Source: a virus. Taken from it: a stretch of 64,000 bases of DNA. Positions within the stretch are counted from its first letter, which is position 1; each line of letters begins with the position of its first letter. The notes below the pieces were generated by a model. It did no database searches. It was not told the origin of the DNA and worked only from the letters and a program-made list of their open reading frames with translations. Of this stretch, positions 18,801 through 26,874 are shown in pieces. The DNA is taken from positions 1 through 64,000 of IMG/VR virus record IMGVR_UViG_3300035034_003394. One strand, written 5' to 3'. The translations under genes were made by a program, and so were the position numbers.

Positions 18801-20858
18801 GATAAGAGAAATCAAATTATTGGAGAAGTATTAGGTAAGGCTGGAGATAGCGAGGCTGCTATTTATAAGCAAATGCACGTATTGTTCCATCAATGGCAGT
18901 CGCTATCCTATAGCGATAACATAGATAGCAACGGAGCTTTATGTGGAGATGTTGATGAACACAAGGGGGCAGAAGGGGATGATGCCAAAGCTAAGGTGTT
19001 TAATGTAGCTGAAGCTCTTGAGGCAAGGTTTGGAGATAATCACGTAGACCTTTTAAGGGATGAAAAAGTTTGGGTAACTAAAGAAGAATATGCTGAGGGT
19101 ACAGATGCTACTGCAGAAGATTTAGTTGAACTATTTCCACCAGGAACAGACCAGGTTTCTGTAAACATAGGAAGTTCACAAAGCGCTCAAGGAGTTCCAA
19201 ACGGAACTTTTGTATATGATTATCCTATGCAAAGGATTAACAATCCAGGGGAGCCAATTGTTGTAAGAGATTCTATTATAAATTTAGAACCGCTTTATAA
19301 GCCAAATGCTAATACAAGTATTTTGAATATAATACAACAGGTGTGTTCCAAGAATAACTTTTTATTTATTCCAATTCCTGGAAATCCAGGATACTTGGAT
19401 GTTGCTAACATTTGGAGCCCAAGCTCAAAACTTGCAAATCTTCAGGTTAGAAATTTCTTTCACGTATTATTTACTCCAACCCCAGAATCAAGGACTAAGA
19501 CAAAGAATGCTGACGGAACTTCAATTGCTTTTAGTGATAAGCAAAAAGCCTACAATGTTGGTTCATATGTTATTAAGTATGGTCATCCAGATAATCAAAT
19601 CGTAAAAAACATATCAGTTGGAACTGAAGATAATAAAGTTACTGCCGAAAGCATCGTCAACCTTCAAAGGTTGGTTGACAATGAAAATCAGAACAAAAAA
19701 GTAACAACAGACTGTTCAATGCTTCCTGTTCTTGCTGGTCGTTCATACAAAGCGACTATTGATGTTCTTGGTAATTCTCAAGTTTATCCAATGCAATTTT
19801 TCTTCCTTGAAAATTCTCCATTGTTTGGAGGCCTTTATCAAGTTATGAAAGTTAAGCACTCTATATCACCAAATAATATGGACACATCTTTAGAGGGGAT
19901 TAGAATGAGATTCTCTCCTGGTAGTGGATATGGTTCTATTAAGCCAGTAACGCTTGATACATTTAGGGCGCTTGGAGAATCAGAAGCTCCTCTTGCTATT
20001 CCTCAAGGGTTTGACCAAGCTGCAAGAGATGCTTTAAAGAACTTTACAGAAGCTCTTGTTGCTGTGACTGGTAGTTTCTCTGCAAATGCAGCAGATTATC
20101 TTGGTCAAGAATTTGTAAATGGAAATTCAGGAGGACCAGTGGCTCTTTCTGTGCCAAAATTACCATTGAATGAATTGACATCTTCTTATGATACTTCTCT
20201 TGGGGTTAGAGACCTATGGTCGGGTGGTGCTGTTATCGGTTCTGAACAATTATATATTTTTGACAAATATCCATTAACCGCTCAGATATTGTCTGCATAT
20301 AAAGCTATGCAAATAGCTGCGGTAGCAGATGGAATTGACTTACATCTTAGTAGTGGGTATAGAGACCCTTTTAATAATGTTATAGATGGTAATGGAAGGT
20401 TTATATCTACTGCTCAGTATAATTTAAGAAAACAGAACGTAATAAATAAAAACAAAAAGAATGATGATAATTATCTAAGAACTGCAAGTTCTGGTAATTT
20501 CGACCCAGCAACAGCACGTCCAGGATATTCTAATCACAATTCAGGACTTGCAATTGACCTCAACTGTAAGGGTGCTAAATTTGGAGGTGTTATAATGCCT
20601 ATTTATGAATGGCTTGTTTTAAATGCTTATAAGTTTGGGTTCGTAAGAACTGTGACTTCTGAAGAATGGCACTGGGAATATAGACCAGGGAAAGCGCAAT
20701 TTCAATATGATAGCAGAAAAGGCTCTAAGTGGTACGGGCTTCCAGATAAGCTTGGAATACCTATTGATAAACCTACGGCAGCATCAGTTGCGGCAGGTGC
20801 AGCAGTGGCTCAAGGAACTAATGTAATGATTGACATTGAATCTGGATTAGATATATAA
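15837..20858 (+). CDS. Baseplate hub protein with C-terminal M15 D,D-carboxypeptidase-type peptidase
   Basis: 1673 residues. The middle and later parts (about 1120-1370) resemble tail hub proteins of the gp27/gpD type, including LPVLAGRSYKATIDVLGN, a YPMQFFFLEN strand and a VMKVKHSISP strand. Residues about 1500-1630 form a VanY/M15B peptidase: SGYRDP, SNHNSGLAIDLN and EEWHWEY supply the zinc ligands H1567, D1574 and H1612 with E1609 as base. It should cut cross-links in peptidoglycan during injection, as the lysozyme domain of T4 gp5 does. A disordered Ala-rich tail follows. Co-transcribed with the LysM protein. Confidence 0.85.
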   Translation: MGRAPVNPQPDGFRMKDLFIDVRLEACVGGSTFDFLGRKLFSAEFFRQSVGFGITSIDIEINTSLQPLVTIVFKDLYGQTIFGGQDRHPTDSNVSIDYSVLFNWPPPKFLFSYKGYLGEPSTWLLNLKRTSTSFNGSDGSYDVKCEFVPNQWGFFADLPFLYLLAAKRLRKDRLGPGNDDAVTSIFDLIKIGKQVEVKTQDTTKEFDDLVKKLGSMKSNLGRALTVTNILEPGEEVIGSVNNQSVVGFQTITIPNIADFGDDVNSIPLIESKLKEATTLNALNTYLLLSLKINANGVNVNGFTRFGVVTSNFASFNKAFNNPTLRIPIDSAKTQTLGLISDNLQKIDDEIKRRVFASSEKKLEKITIGEIFSQIAKDSAFLMGSILDAGLDGYRGSSDRQAARDELLVNKQILIGESFPLVLNDDGDELPATKKNLEGAQGADGVEIGVDEHEMEFVKNFIIAISEGIAKDLLVNNAQSGQDDAALKQRINNIEMSSSNPYKSYYPNIASNILVRGGIVAYMTRSSDPNLPGDFGGDIWKVDRDDVSSIEELAERDIQNITDSILGNLSDVDFLLLRRYCLFMSNAFTQDAASMAHPNGDSGLQIVPGGFGFADAAATTAFLGSGMSYFGNQSPDDWQVVLQSPSDPAGDDGFPNVLDAFEASEDDEIQLRTKEENAALGYETLTFKQIWGELAVPEVFLGDNVTLVNGNLVFNTYEEEESKREDQIQAVQNEAQNLANNQSNSLSDAKSLSPSGIRNAQNPLSFVDSKYTATRIVNNRIGYTFPTSNGNEYMAVFFRGEDNKRAQEANSAPTDGEFKNSDKDITDAGQNEPLGYVPINAKYGDEGDKTTALDNSPKFILNRIGSLVGYRDGTTQSRAGNVVDFDEMKDPAPGFFGSKDPLVTLFAATNIKWNNSIKENPQDNPNQTTNQDGVDYTGNIGYTIAAHSGTDPDSGLVFGIFSPSQSGRNHRAFVRKACDVLLQKLDDIIDKRNQIIGEVLGKAGDSEAAIYKQMHVLFHQWQSLSYSDNIDSNGALCGDVDEHKGAEGDDAKAKVFNVAEALEARFGDNHVDLLRDEKVWVTKEEYAEGTDATAEDLVELFPPGTDQVSVNIGSSQSAQGVPNGTFVYDYPMQRINNPGEPIVVRDSIINLEPLYKPNANTSILNIIQQVCSKNNFLFIPIPGNPGYLDVANIWSPSSKLANLQVRNFFHVLFTPTPESRTKTKNADGTSIAFSDKQKAYNVGSYVIKYGHPDNQIVKNISVGTEDNKVTAESIVNLQRLVDNENQNKKVTTDCSMLPVLAGRSYKATIDVLGNSQVYPMQFFFLENSPLFGGLYQVMKVKHSISPNNMDTSLEGIRMRFSPGSGYGSIKPVTLDTFRALGESEAPLAIPQGFDQAARDALKNFTEALVAVTGSFSANAADYLGQEFVNGNSGGPVALSVPKLPLNELTSSYDTSLGVRDLWSGGAVIGSEQLYIFDKYPLTAQILSAYKAMQIAAVADGIDLHLSSGYRDPFNNVIDGNGRFISTAQYNLRKQNVINKNKKNDDNYLRTASSGNFDPATARPGYSNHNSGLAIDLNCKGAKFGGVIMPIYEWLVLNAYKFGFVRTVTSEEWHWEYRPGKAQFQYDSRKGSKWYGLPDKLGIPIDKPTAASVAAGAAVAQGTNVMIDIESGLDI

Positions 20859-20870
20859 AAAAATTTTATT

Positions 20871-21440
20871 ATGATTAAAAGTGAAGTAAACTTTTCTAAA
20901 TTAACTACAATTATAAAACAAGAAGCGTTAAAATGGAAAAACGGCAATTTAAACGAAAAAGTTCCAGAGGCGTACCCAATGTTGAAAAATTATTGGGATA
21001 ATTTGGGTCTTAACATGTCAGAAGAGCAGATGAGTGATACTGCCACTCAAAATAAGTGGCCATGGTCAGCTGCTTACATATCTTATGTTATGACGAGAGT
21101 TGATTCTACTTTCCCAAAATCCTCTGCGCACAGAGAGTATTTTTTAAAAGCAAAAGAAAATAGGAATAAAAACGGCTCATTATCATATAAAGCTTATTCA
21201 CTCTCAAGAGAGAGGGAGCCTATATTATCTCAGATTGGAGATATTCTTGGAAAACCAAGAAGCGGTTCATATACAGACACTCACAGCGATGTGGTTTATG
21301 AAGTAATTGGAAATGTAGCAAAGCTTGCTGGTGGAAACTTAGAAAATACAAATAAAGTTGATATTCGTATAAATCTTAATACAGATGGTTCATATCCTAA
21401 AAATCCAAATAATTACATAGTAGTTATAAAAAAGAGATAA
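20871..21440 (+). CDS. DUF2272-like protein, probable peptidoglycan-acting tail protein
   Basis: 189 residues. Residues 58-80 read WPWSAAYISYVMTRV and residue 100 onward SAHREYFLKAKENR, then a THSDVVYEV strand around residue 140; this order matches DUF2272, a family thought to have a papain-like hydrolase fold. The usual Cys next to the conserved His (HCDVV in other members) is Ser here. Thirteen bases after the hub gene, so probably part of the same transcript. Role in cell-wall breakdown is inferred from family and position. Confidence 0.65.
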   Translation: MIKSEVNFSKLTTIIKQEALKWKNGNLNEKVPEAYPMLKNYWDNLGLNMSEEQMSDTATQNKWPWSAAYISYVMTRVDSTFPKSSAHREYFLKAKENRNKNGSLSYKAYSLSREREPILSQIGDILGKPRSGSYTDTHSDVVYEVIGNVAKLAGGNLENTNKVDIRINLNTDGSYPKNPNNYIVVIKKR

Positions 21441-21447
21441 TTTTTAC

Positions 21448-21455
21448 TATATTTG
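21448..21455 (+). promoter_or_regulatory. Host-type promoter -7 box, leaderless
   Basis: TATATTTG matches the Bacteroidota TAnnTTTG element. The polymerase ATG begins five bases after it, so transcription should start at or next to the start codon. No TTTG is seen at -33. Confidence 0.6.
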
Positions 21456-21460
21456 CAAAT

Positions 21461-23098
21461 ATGTTTAGGATTTGCAAAATTATAGTAGACACGATAGAAT
21501 CAGCTAATGACTTAAAACAGTTCTTAGGCGGTTATCCTGTTGAAATTACCACAAAAATACCAGATGATGGATATTATGAAGTTGCTACACTAATGGTGGG
21601 GTGGAATTTTATGAAGAGTAATTTTCCTAATCAGAAAATAAGTGACAGTGAAGTTTCTGAAAATCTATATTGGACCTATAATTCTGTTGAAGCTTCAGAA
21701 ATACAAGGTCAAAACTTTCATAGAAATATTGAAGAATTTGTAAACAAAAACTTATACGCATGGCTTCCATCGGATTATGATTTGTTTGATTCACTTGTTC
21801 ATGGTAGCTTTAGTAAGTTTGTTGATGATGTTATAGATGAGAAAATTATAACTTACATACACTTCAATGAAGGAGCTTTATACATGCGGAATGGAAACAA
21901 AAATTACATTGTAAATGTAAAAAATATGTTTCTTACAGAAGGTAATTATAGATTAGAGCTATCAAAGGTTTTTAATAGCATGAATTGTTTAATTTATTCT
22001 CATGATGGAATAGAGGATTATGTTGACCTTGATTCTCTTGGAGACATCAGAACTCTTGATATTATCAGGTGGATTAAATTTGGAGTAGAGACTCCTTTGA
22101 AATATTTTCAAATAATTACAAATGTAAACATCAGTAAATATGTCCCGTTTCTAATGAGCAAAATACCTCTTGATGATTTAAGTCTTGATGATGATGAAGA
22201 AGTCTTTTTTAAAAGAATGTGCGTTAGAGACAAAATAACAAGATGGATGTCTACAAGATACATACCTTTTGTGTATGATTTTGATAAAAATCTTGATTTC
22301 ATTTATCGTGAAAACGCAAAGCTTGCCAAAATAAACTATTCAAACAAAAGAACAATTACAGGAAGGATAACAAGCAAGGACAGGTATAATCCTCAAAACC
22401 TTTCAAAAAGCAACGAAGAAAGAACAAAGATAATTTCTAAATTTAGAAATGGTAGGATATATCAATTTGACTACACTTCTTTTGAGGTGAGAATTGCGTT
22501 GTACCTTAGTGAAGACGAGGAGTTTATTCAAAGGTTTTATGATAAAGATTTGCACTCTGAGACTGCCAGGATTATTTTTGAATCAATGGAGTTTACGCCA
22601 GAGCAAAGAGATGTTGCAAAACTCGTAAATCACTCTATACTTTATGGAGCAAGCGAGGCTACTGTATTAAAAAAGCTTAAAGGAGAAGAATATCCAATTG
22701 AGAAGATGCTAAGGGTCAAAGAATTCTTGAGCCCATTATTCTCCAAATCTAAGGAGTTAATGCTTCAAGCGGAAGCTGACGGGTATATAATCAACAAATG
22801 GGGTTCAATAATAAATCCAGAAAAATCTTATGCTGGATTTAACAATTACATTCAATCTACAGCTTCTGAAATAGTAATTGATAAAGTTTGTGAGATAAAA
22901 GAATTACTAAAAGGCTATTCAAGCAGCTTTCTGTTTCAAGTTCATGATTCTCTTGTTTTTGACATGCATCCAGATGAAAAATTTCTTGTCGAAGAAATAG
23001 CTAAAATTCTTTCATTTCATAGAGGCATGATGTTCTCAATTGACTACAAATCTGGTGTAAATTATAAAGATTTATCATCAGAAGGGGTTTATTTCTAA
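21461..23098 (+). CDS. polA: Family A DNA polymerase
   Basis: 545 residues; the replicative polymerase of this phage. The polymerase domain starts near residue 285. Motif A FDYTSFEVRIAL places D337; motif B R383-D-V-A-K387-L-V-N-H391-S-I-L-Y395-G; motif C QVHDS places D496. Two features are odd: the residue equivalent to E. coli Phe762 is His391, and motif C reads VHDS instead of VHDE. The first 280 residues show neither a 5' nuclease nor the DxE signature of a 3'-5' proofreading domain. A separate FEN nuclease and a dead DnaQ homologue are encoded elsewhere. Expressed from a leaderless host-type promoter. Confidence 0.92.
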   Translation: MFRICKIIVDTIESANDLKQFLGGYPVEITTKIPDDGYYEVATLMVGWNFMKSNFPNQKISDSEVSENLYWTYNSVEASEIQGQNFHRNIEEFVNKNLYAWLPSDYDLFDSLVHGSFSKFVDDVIDEKIITYIHFNEGALYMRNGNKNYIVNVKNMFLTEGNYRLELSKVFNSMNCLIYSHDGIEDYVDLDSLGDIRTLDIIRWIKFGVETPLKYFQIITNVNISKYVPFLMSKIPLDDLSLDDDEEVFFKRMCVRDKITRWMSTRYIPFVYDFDKNLDFIYRENAKLAKINYSNKRTITGRITSKDRYNPQNLSKSNEERTKIISKFRNGRIYQFDYTSFEVRIALYLSEDEEFIQRFYDKDLHSETARIIFESMEFTPEQRDVAKLVNHSILYGASEATVLKKLKGEEYPIEKMLRVKEFLSPLFSKSKELMLQAEADGYIINKWGSIINPEKSYAGFNNYIQSTASEIVIDKVCEIKELLKGYSSSFLFQVHDSLVFDMHPDEKFLVEEIAKILSFHRGMMFSIDYKSGVNYKDLSSEGVYF

Positions 23099-23209
23099 TT
23101 ACTTATAAAAAACTTTACTTTTTTTTCATTTTTTACTTGATTTTAGTAATCTAATTTTCTATATTATATTATAATAATTTAAAGAAAATAATAGAAATTA
23201 TGGGAAATT

Positions 23210-23626
23210 ATGGGAAATTTCAAAATGAAAATAGAAAAAAAAGTAGGTAAGAGAACCTATGAATTTACTGTTGAAGGTGGCAATCTTCATGAAGCGGTAA
23301 TGGAATCAAAAAAGTTGTCATTCTATGATGTTCACAAATGTGGATGTTGCGGTAGCGATGACCTTGTGTTAGATGCGCACGTAGCTCAGGGGAAATTCAA
23401 ATACACTACAGTTAAGTGTAATGGATGTAAAGCTTCTGTTAACTTTGGGCAACAACAAGAAAATCCAGACGTATTTTACCTTAGAACAAGAAATAAGGCT
23501 GATAACTCTGGTAAGGAAATTGAATGGAATGCAGCTCCTGCTTCAGAACAAGCTCCTCAACAAGTTGCTCAACAACAAGCACAAAACTATACCCAACAAC
23601 CGAACAACGGTCAGCAAGGTCAATAA
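23210..23626 (+). CDS. Zinc-ribbon protein with Gln-rich tail
   Basis: 138 residues. A small alpha/beta domain is followed by a four-cysteine zinc ribbon, CGCCGSDD near residue 44 and CNGC near 73. After residue 100 the tail is Gln/Ala/Pro-rich and disordered, like an SSB tail but without the acidic tip. It lies between polymerase and recombinase genes, so a single-strand DNA or recombination accessory role is likely (inference). The 5' end has a direct repeat ATGGGAAATTATGGGAAATT that creates two ATGs in different frames; only the second opens this protein. An ATG five codons further in is an alternative. Confidence 0.75.
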   Translation: MGNFKMKIEKKVGKRTYEFTVEGGNLHEAVMESKKLSFYDVHKCGCCGSDDLVLDAHVAQGKFKYTTVKCNGCKASVNFGQQQENPDVFYLRTRNKADNSGKEIEWNAAPASEQAPQQVAQQQAQNYTQQPNNGQQGQ

Positions 23627-23646
23627 TCAGTTAACATTTTATAAGC

Positions 23647-24765
23647 ATGGCAAAAAAGAAGAACTCTCTTCCTGAGGGGTTCGAGGACGTGGATGGTAAA
23701 ATCATCCACTCCTCTTCTAAGGAAGAGTACACAAAAGAAGGAGATGATTTAATCTGCATCTCTACTGGAGAAGTATTTGAAGAGGTTAAAAAAACCAAAG
23801 AAGAAGCTCCTAAACTAAAGAAAAAGTTTCCAAAATTAAGTGACTACAAAAAGAAAGTTAATCATAAATCTGTTGAGTATAAACCTCAAGAGTGGATTGG
23901 GATGAGCTCTGCTTTTAAAGAGGTTACAAAATTGCCTGGAATTCCAACTGGTCACGTAATAATGAACTATGGGAAATCAGATACAGGTAAGAGTACAATG
24001 GCTCTGGAAGCTGCTGCATTCGCTCAGAAACAAGGTATAGTTCCAGTATTTATTATCACTGAAAATAAATTTAGCTTTGAAAGAGGCGAAAAGATGGGTG
24101 TTAATTTTGACGAAGCTATTGTGCATAATGGCGTTGCAACTATTGAGGAAGGTTGTAAGTATGTGAAAGAAATTCTTGATGCGCAGGAAAAAGGAGACCT
24201 ACCATATGATGTTTTATTTCTTTGGGATTCTATCGGAGGTACGCCTTCTGAAAAAGAACTTGGAAAAATGGAAGATGGTTCAGGTGGTGGAGGTATGATG
24301 GTTACTGCCAGAGTTCTTCGTGAGGAAATAACAAGATACCTTGGGCCAAGAATAAATGCTACAAGGAATGCAAGTTTTCCTTATACGTCTACTTTGATTG
24401 TAATTAATCACGCTTACACTGCGCCTCCAACATTTCCAGGTGGACAGTCGTCTTTGGTTCCTTATGGTGGAGATGGTGTTTATTATGTATCTACTCTTGT
24501 GTTTAGAACTGGAGGAATACTTGGAAGGTCAAGTAAGATTAAAGCTGTCAGCAAGAAGGTTGAATATGGATTTGGTCTTTTAACAGATTTGATTGTTATG
24601 AAAAACCATATTACAAACGCCACGCCTACAAAAGGTAAAATTGTTTGTACTGACGATGGGTTCATTTTAAACGAAAAGGCAGATAAAGATGCTTATAAAG
24701 CTGCTCACGCACATGAGTGGGGAATGGAAGTTGAAGATATATCTGAAGAAACAGAAGAAATGTAA
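23647..24765 (+). CDS. uvsX: RecA/UvsX-like recombinase
   Basis: 372 residues. Catalyses strand exchange in recombination-dependent replication and repair. Walker A GKSDTGKST at 109-117; Walker B DVLFLWDS near residue 196; a polymerisation and nucleotide-binding core continues to about 330. The first 75 residues are a charged extension, and the C-terminus is acidic, as in RecA. The Ser-Asp-Thr-Gly-Lys form of Walker A and the FPGGQSSLVPYGG loop are closer to phage UvsX-like proteins than to host RecA. Followed by a strong terminator. Confidence 0.9.
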   Translation: MAKKKNSLPEGFEDVDGKIIHSSSKEEYTKEGDDLICISTGEVFEEVKKTKEEAPKLKKKFPKLSDYKKKVNHKSVEYKPQEWIGMSSAFKEVTKLPGIPTGHVIMNYGKSDTGKSTMALEAAAFAQKQGIVPVFIITENKFSFERGEKMGVNFDEAIVHNGVATIEEGCKYVKEILDAQEKGDLPYDVLFLWDSIGGTPSEKELGKMEDGSGGGGMMVTARVLREEITRYLGPRINATRNASFPYTSTLIVINHAYTAPPTFPGGQSSLVPYGGDGVYYVSTLVFRTGGILGRSSKIKAVSKKVEYGFGLLTDLIVMKNHITNATPTKGKIVCTDDGFILNEKADKDAYKAAHAHEWGMEVEDISEETEEM

Positions 24766-24770
24766 AAAGA

Positions 24771-24802
24771 AAAAGCCAAGTATTAACACTTGGCTTTTTT
24801 TT
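24771..24802 (+). terminator. Rho-independent terminator after recombinase gene
   Basis: AAAAGCCAAG / CTTGGCTTTT hairpin with an eight-base loop and a run of eight Ts. Confidence 0.9.
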
Positions 24803-24852
24803 GCTTAAATATATGAAAACGTTTATTATATATTTTGTAAATTTTTTATTGG

Positions 24853-24866
24853 TATTTATAATAAAA
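24853..24866 (+). promoter_or_regulatory. Putative late promoter box of a homing gene
   Basis: TATTTATAATAAAA, seven bases before the ATG at 24874. It sits inside an early replication cluster, so it serves only the inserted gene. Confidence 0.6.
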
Positions 24867-24873
24867 AGATAAA

Positions 24874-25767
24874 ATGAATAGAAAAAACAGAAATTATTGG
24901 ACAAAAGAAAAATGTGAAAAAGAGGCGTTGAAGTATAAATTAAGGTCTAAATTTAAAACAAACTCAGGAGGAGCTTATAACGCTTCTAATAAAAATGGTT
25001 GGTTGAATGAAATTTGTTCTCACATGTCAGTTGTTGGCAATAAATACAGAAGACTTGTTTATGTATATGAATTTGGCGATAAATCTGTATATGTAGGGTT
25101 AACTTATAATATTGAAGAAAGAGACAACAAACACAGGAGAGATGGTAGAAGTAGGGTTTTTAAGTACATAAAAAAAACTGGAATGAATCCAATATTATCT
25201 TATTCAGATTATATAGACGTTGAAGATGCTAAAATTTTGGAGGGAGATAAAATCGAGTTTTATAAAAAAAATGGATATAATGTTTTAAATTTAGCAGATG
25301 CTGGAGCTATTGGTGGAGGAAATTTGAAGTGGACAAAAGAAAAGTGTATAGAAGAGTCTATAAATTATAAAAAAAGAACTATATTCGCAAAAGAGAGCGG
25401 TAGCGCATATAATTCTGCAAGAAAAAATGGATGGCTCGATGATGTTTGTGTTCATATGAATAAAATCATCAAAAAACACAAAGGTTATTGGACGAAAGAT
25501 AAGTGCAAAAAAGAGGCCTTGAAGTATAAAGCAAAGAAAGAGTTGTACAAAAAAAGCCCAGGAGCATATATGTCAATGTTTAAAAATAATTGGCTTGATG
25601 AGCTTTGTCCTCACATGAAGACAAAAAAACCAAATGGATATTGGACCATAGAAAGATGTTTTGTTGAAGCTGAAAAATTTGAAACAAAAGGAGAGTTTCA
25701 AAAAAATAGCGAAAGTGCTTATAAAGCCTCTTTAAGTAATGGTTGGATAAATAAATTTTTTAAATAA
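24874..25767 (+). CDS. GIY-YIG homing endonuclease with four DNA-binding repeats
   Basis: 297 residues. A GIY-YIG-type nuclease at about 55-145 (LVYVYEFGDKSVYVGLT, an R on the following helix and a late Glu in LEGDKIEFYKK). It is embedded between repeats of about 45 residues of the form W-T-x-E-x-C-x-x-E-A-x-x-Y with an AYNASxKNGWLDE-C-HM ending: one before the nuclease and three after, the last truncated. Such repeats usually bind DNA. It has its own late promoter and lies between the recombinase and FEN genes, nine bases before the latter. Free-standing homing element is the best reading. Confidence 0.8.
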   Translation: MNRKNRNYWTKEKCEKEALKYKLRSKFKTNSGGAYNASNKNGWLNEICSHMSVVGNKYRRLVYVYEFGDKSVYVGLTYNIEERDNKHRRDGRSRVFKYIKKTGMNPILSYSDYIDVEDAKILEGDKIEFYKKNGYNVLNLADAGAIGGGNLKWTKEKCIEESINYKKRTIFAKESGSAYNSARKNGWLDDVCVHMNKIIKKHKGYWTKDKCKKEALKYKAKKELYKKSPGAYMSMFKNNWLDELCPHMKTKKPNGYWTIERCFVEAEKFETKGEFQKNSESAYKASLSNGWINKFFK

Positions 25768-25775
25768 TTAAAAAA

Positions 25776-26807
25776 ATGGATAATAATAAAAATTTTAGAA
25801 CTCTTTTGATAGATGGGCAATGGAATCTTAAAAGGAACTTTTATAAAAGAAAAGACCTAATGGGTGCCAATCGCAAGCTTTGTGGTGGCACCTTTGGTTT
25901 TTTAGATAGTACCAAATCTGTTATAAACAGATTGATGCCAGACAGGGTTATAGTTTTTTGGGACGGATTTCACGCAGGAAAACTAAGGTACAACATCTAC
26001 AAGCCATACAAGGCTAATAGAAAAAAGAATTGGGAGAACGAGACGAGAGTCATTGCAACTGAGGGTCATGGTATAACCAATGAAAAAGATGCTGAAGACT
26101 TTCAATTATTATCTCAAAAGATAGACGTTCAAGTTTATCTGGAAGAACTATTTGTAAGGCAGGCGGAGTTAGATTATATTGAGGCCGATGACCTTATCGC
26201 TTATTATATACTTGGTTGCAAAAATCCTGACGAACATATCTACATCTACAGTAGAGACCAAGATTTCTTTCAACTTATATCAGATAATGTGTCAATGGTT
26301 AATCCAGACAGTATGGATATAATCACAAAGACCAACTTTAAAGAAAAGTATGGCTACGTTGTTGACAATGCTTTGCTTTTAAAATGTTTTTCAGGAGATA
26401 GTTCAGATGGTATTTCTGGAGTTCACGGAGTCGGTGTGCCAACTCTTCTTAAGCATTTTCCAGATATGATTACTGAAAAGTATACTTATGGTAGATTGGT
26501 AGAAGAATGTTATGAGAAGCAGAAAAAGAAGAAGTTAAAAACTTATGAGAAAATAATTCAAGCTCAAGATACTTTGTATAGAAACGCAGAGTTAATGAAC
26601 CTTAAAAAACCTTTCTTAAACCAAGAAGCTATTGATGAAGTAGATAAAATCAGAGTCAGTACATTCAATGATGAAGGTTCTATTGAAAATGCTATGAAGA
26701 TGTTTGCAAAAGACGGATTCAATCAATTTTTTGGAACAGATAATTTCTTTGGACCATTCTATAATCTGATGGCCAAAGAGAAAGAGTACGAAGAAAGTTT
26801 GAAATAA
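25776..26807 (+). CDS. FEN/5'-3' exonuclease (T4 RNase H-like)
   Basis: 343 residues. Removes RNA primers and flaps, supplying the 5' nuclease that the phage polymerase lacks. PIN-like fold: LLIDGQWN near residue 12, VIVFWDG near 63, YIEADDLIAYY near 140, SRDQDFFQLI near 165 and GDSSDGISGVHGVG near 215, the last being the H3TH region that grips DNA. All acidic metal ligands appear present. The C-terminal 100 residues are helical and unassigned. Separated from the recombinase gene by a homing endonuclease. Confidence 0.88.
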   Translation: MDNNKNFRTLLIDGQWNLKRNFYKRKDLMGANRKLCGGTFGFLDSTKSVINRLMPDRVIVFWDGFHAGKLRYNIYKPYKANRKKNWENETRVIATEGHGITNEKDAEDFQLLSQKIDVQVYLEELFVRQAELDYIEADDLIAYYILGCKNPDEHIYIYSRDQDFFQLISDNVSMVNPDSMDIITKTNFKEKYGYVVDNALLLKCFSGDSSDGISGVHGVGVPTLLKHFPDMITEKYTYGRLVEECYEKQKKKKLKTYEKIIQAQDTLYRNAELMNLKKPFLNQEAIDEVDKIRVSTFNDEGSIENAMKMFAKDGFNQFFGTDNFFGPFYNLMAKEKEYEESLK

Positions 26808-26844
26808 TTTAAAACTTCTTTGCTTACTTTAGAAAAATAAGTGC

Positions 26845-26852
26845 TATATTTG
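26845..26852 (+). promoter_or_regulatory. Host-type promoter -7 box
   Basis: TATATTTG, with TTTG at 26819-26822 (22 bases between). The helicase ATG lies 22 bases downstream. Confidence 0.6.
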
Positions 26853-26874
26853 CACGGAGAGAGAAAGACAACTT

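Noticed and set aside
24812-24873. Stub of the FEN nuclease gene before the homing gene at 24874
   Set aside because: A frame starting ATGAAAACG could be compared with RTLLIDG, but the match is too weak, and it runs through the late promoter.
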